A DNA stretch of 46,529 bases, from NCBI GenBank assembly GCA_038230955.1, contig JBBRMG010000006.1, forward strand, positions 1-46,529, written 5' to 3'. How positions within the stretch are numbered: the stretch's first letter is position 1; each line of letters starts with the position of its first letter. The notes beneath the pieces are model-generated. The model saw nothing but the letters and a program-made list of their open reading frames with translations, had not been told where the DNA came from and ran no database searches. The stretch comes from JBBRMG01 sp038230955. Lineage in GTDB: Bacteria > Patescibacteriota > Doudnabacteria > UBA920. The translations under genes were made by a program, and so were the position numbers. Positions 46,001 to 46,529 of the stretch are shown here, one piece after another.

Positions 46001-46529
46001 CTATTGATAGTTGCTGTGCACTTCCTGGTAGACTAATTTCGAAATGTCACTAATGGTGTGTTCGAGTTTGGTTACATCATTATTAGAGCTTTTGGTCATG
46101 ACGCACAGAATATAAGGATGAGTGGGTTCGTAAATAATACCGCAGTCGTGGAGTTCAATACCCGCTGGCTGGCCTGACTTGTCGCCATTGACGTGCTCCC
46201 CGTATTTTTGGGCTGTCTTTGTGTTTTGGGGTAGGCCGGCAATTAAACCGTCTTTGAAGTCGGCTAACCCAAGCAGTTGTAGAGCTTTTTCCGACATGGT
46301 TGGGTTAAGGTACGTAGAGTTGTACAGCACTCTGAAAAACAGAGAATAAATTTTAGGAGAGATTAAATAATCACCGGATACATTGTTAGGATTGGCTATG
46401 CCGAGATCGGTATAAGTTTCGGCTAAAGCATTTTGATCTACTGTTGATAGAAGCACATCTTTGGCGCCGTTGTCGGAGTCGCCAATCATGGCTGTGAGGA
46501 GCTGGTCTACAGTGTAGCTGGAACCAACG
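46001..46529 (-). CDS. Class A beta-lactamase-like serine hydrolase (partial, 5' end beyond window)
   Basis: The frame is open to the window edge; codons upstream of the ATG at 46489 continue VGSSYTVDQLLTA, so the gene starts outside. The visible part matches the beta-lactamase2 domain after the active-site serine: LLTAMIGDSDNGAKDVL has the SDN motif, and TAQKYGEHV lies where KTG is expected, with Tyr in place of Thr. The SxxK nucleophile motif lies outside the window. Such proteins in CPR genomes may be DD-peptidases or cell-wall hydrolases rather than resistance enzymes. Substrate and activity cannot be judged here. Confidence 0.82.
   Translation of the reverse strand, partial: VGSSYTVDQLLTAMIGDSDNGAKDVLLSTVDQNALAETYTDLGIANPNNVSGDYLISPKIYSLFFRVLYNSTYLNPTMSEKALQLLGLADFKDGLIAGLPQNTKTAQKYGEHVNGDKSGQPAGIELHDCGIIYEPTHPYILCVMTKSSNNDVTKLEHTISDISKLVYQEVHSNYQ

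Noticed and set aside
46001..46489. Complete beta-lactamase-like gene starting at ATG 46489
   Set aside because: In-frame codons before this ATG continue the family alignment up to the window edge, so the gene is truncated by the window, not by its own start.
1..46529. CRISPR array, prophage or recoded TGA
   Set aside because: No regularly spaced direct repeats of CRISPR type, no phage structural genes; TGA ends genes such as nrdR and no conserved domain reads through TGA.

Overview
The window reads as a chromosomal segment of an uncultivated Candidate Phyla Radiation (Patescibacteria) bacterium, most likely of the Parcubacteria group. This is inferred from gene content, not from a marker-gene tree. 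The pointers are compact, mostly single-copy housekeeping genes with tiny spacers, an ftsA-ftsZ pair without the rest of the dcw cluster, a short ComEC, a cobalamin-dependent ribonucleotide reductase in place of class I enzymes, many genes without a Shine-Dalgarno sequence, and a very large Ser/Thr/Gly-rich surface protein. TAA, TAG and TGA all act as stops, so this is not a lineage that recodes TGA.

Layout. 1-1992: 3' end of an IS30-family element abutting an ABC exporter gene, followed by a 144-base palindrome. 1988-4816 (minus): GTPase Der and an LCP cell-envelope protein. 4893-12053 (plus): signal peptidase, a degenerate histidyl-tRNA synthetase paralogue, a HIT protein, bS21, YqeY, FtsA, FtsZ and a membrane-anchored propeller-like protein. 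12087-17295: an NrdR-controlled cassette (nrdR, nrdJ, cobalamin adenosyltransferase), then a DUF202 membrane protein and an unknown protein. 17330-21515: the regular HisRS, ComEC, a cyclophilin and NDP kinase. 21520-23534 (minus): a short Rel protein and an unknown gene. 23614-27290: a tight operon with MutM, a small membrane protein, a Nudix hydrolase, an unknown protein, a homologue of trimethylguanosine synthase TGS1, and a nucleotidyltransferase. 27264-28951: a divergent methyltransferase / sigma-factor pair. 29011-31190: groESL under a perfect CIRCE operator, closed by a second palindrome that shares its core with the first. 31284-36936: an LCAT-type secreted hydrolase, a secreted protein behind a structured leader, bL32-NusB, an unknown gene, HU and a membrane protein. 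37030-38197: tRNA-Gly, tRNA-Pro and a peroxiredoxin-like protein. 38223-41093: PurB, a HigBA-type toxin-antitoxin pair and a cupin. 41112-45238: a small-RNA candidate and the giant surface protein. 45262-46529: a TPR protein and the end of a class A beta-lactamase-like gene.

How it works together. Most genes serve translation, division, protein folding, repair and the cell envelope. NrdR, the class II reductase and the cobalamin adenosyltransferase form one self-contained dNTP-supply unit that depends on scavenged cobalamin. Regulation is readable in the DNA: sigma-70 promoters with 17-base spacers, two NrdR boxes three helical turns apart, a CIRCE element, a perfect DnaA box, and at least five promoters whose -10 box lies 6-7 bases from the ATG, implying leaderless mRNAs.

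The most unusual items are: adjacent HisRS-like and HIT proteins that have both lost catalytic signature residues; the bacterial TGS1 homologue in an operon with Nudix and nucleotidyltransferase genes; two nested palindromes sharing a core; a promoter-plus-structured-leader unit at 33355-33514; and a promoter-plus-terminator small-RNA candidate at 41112-41281.
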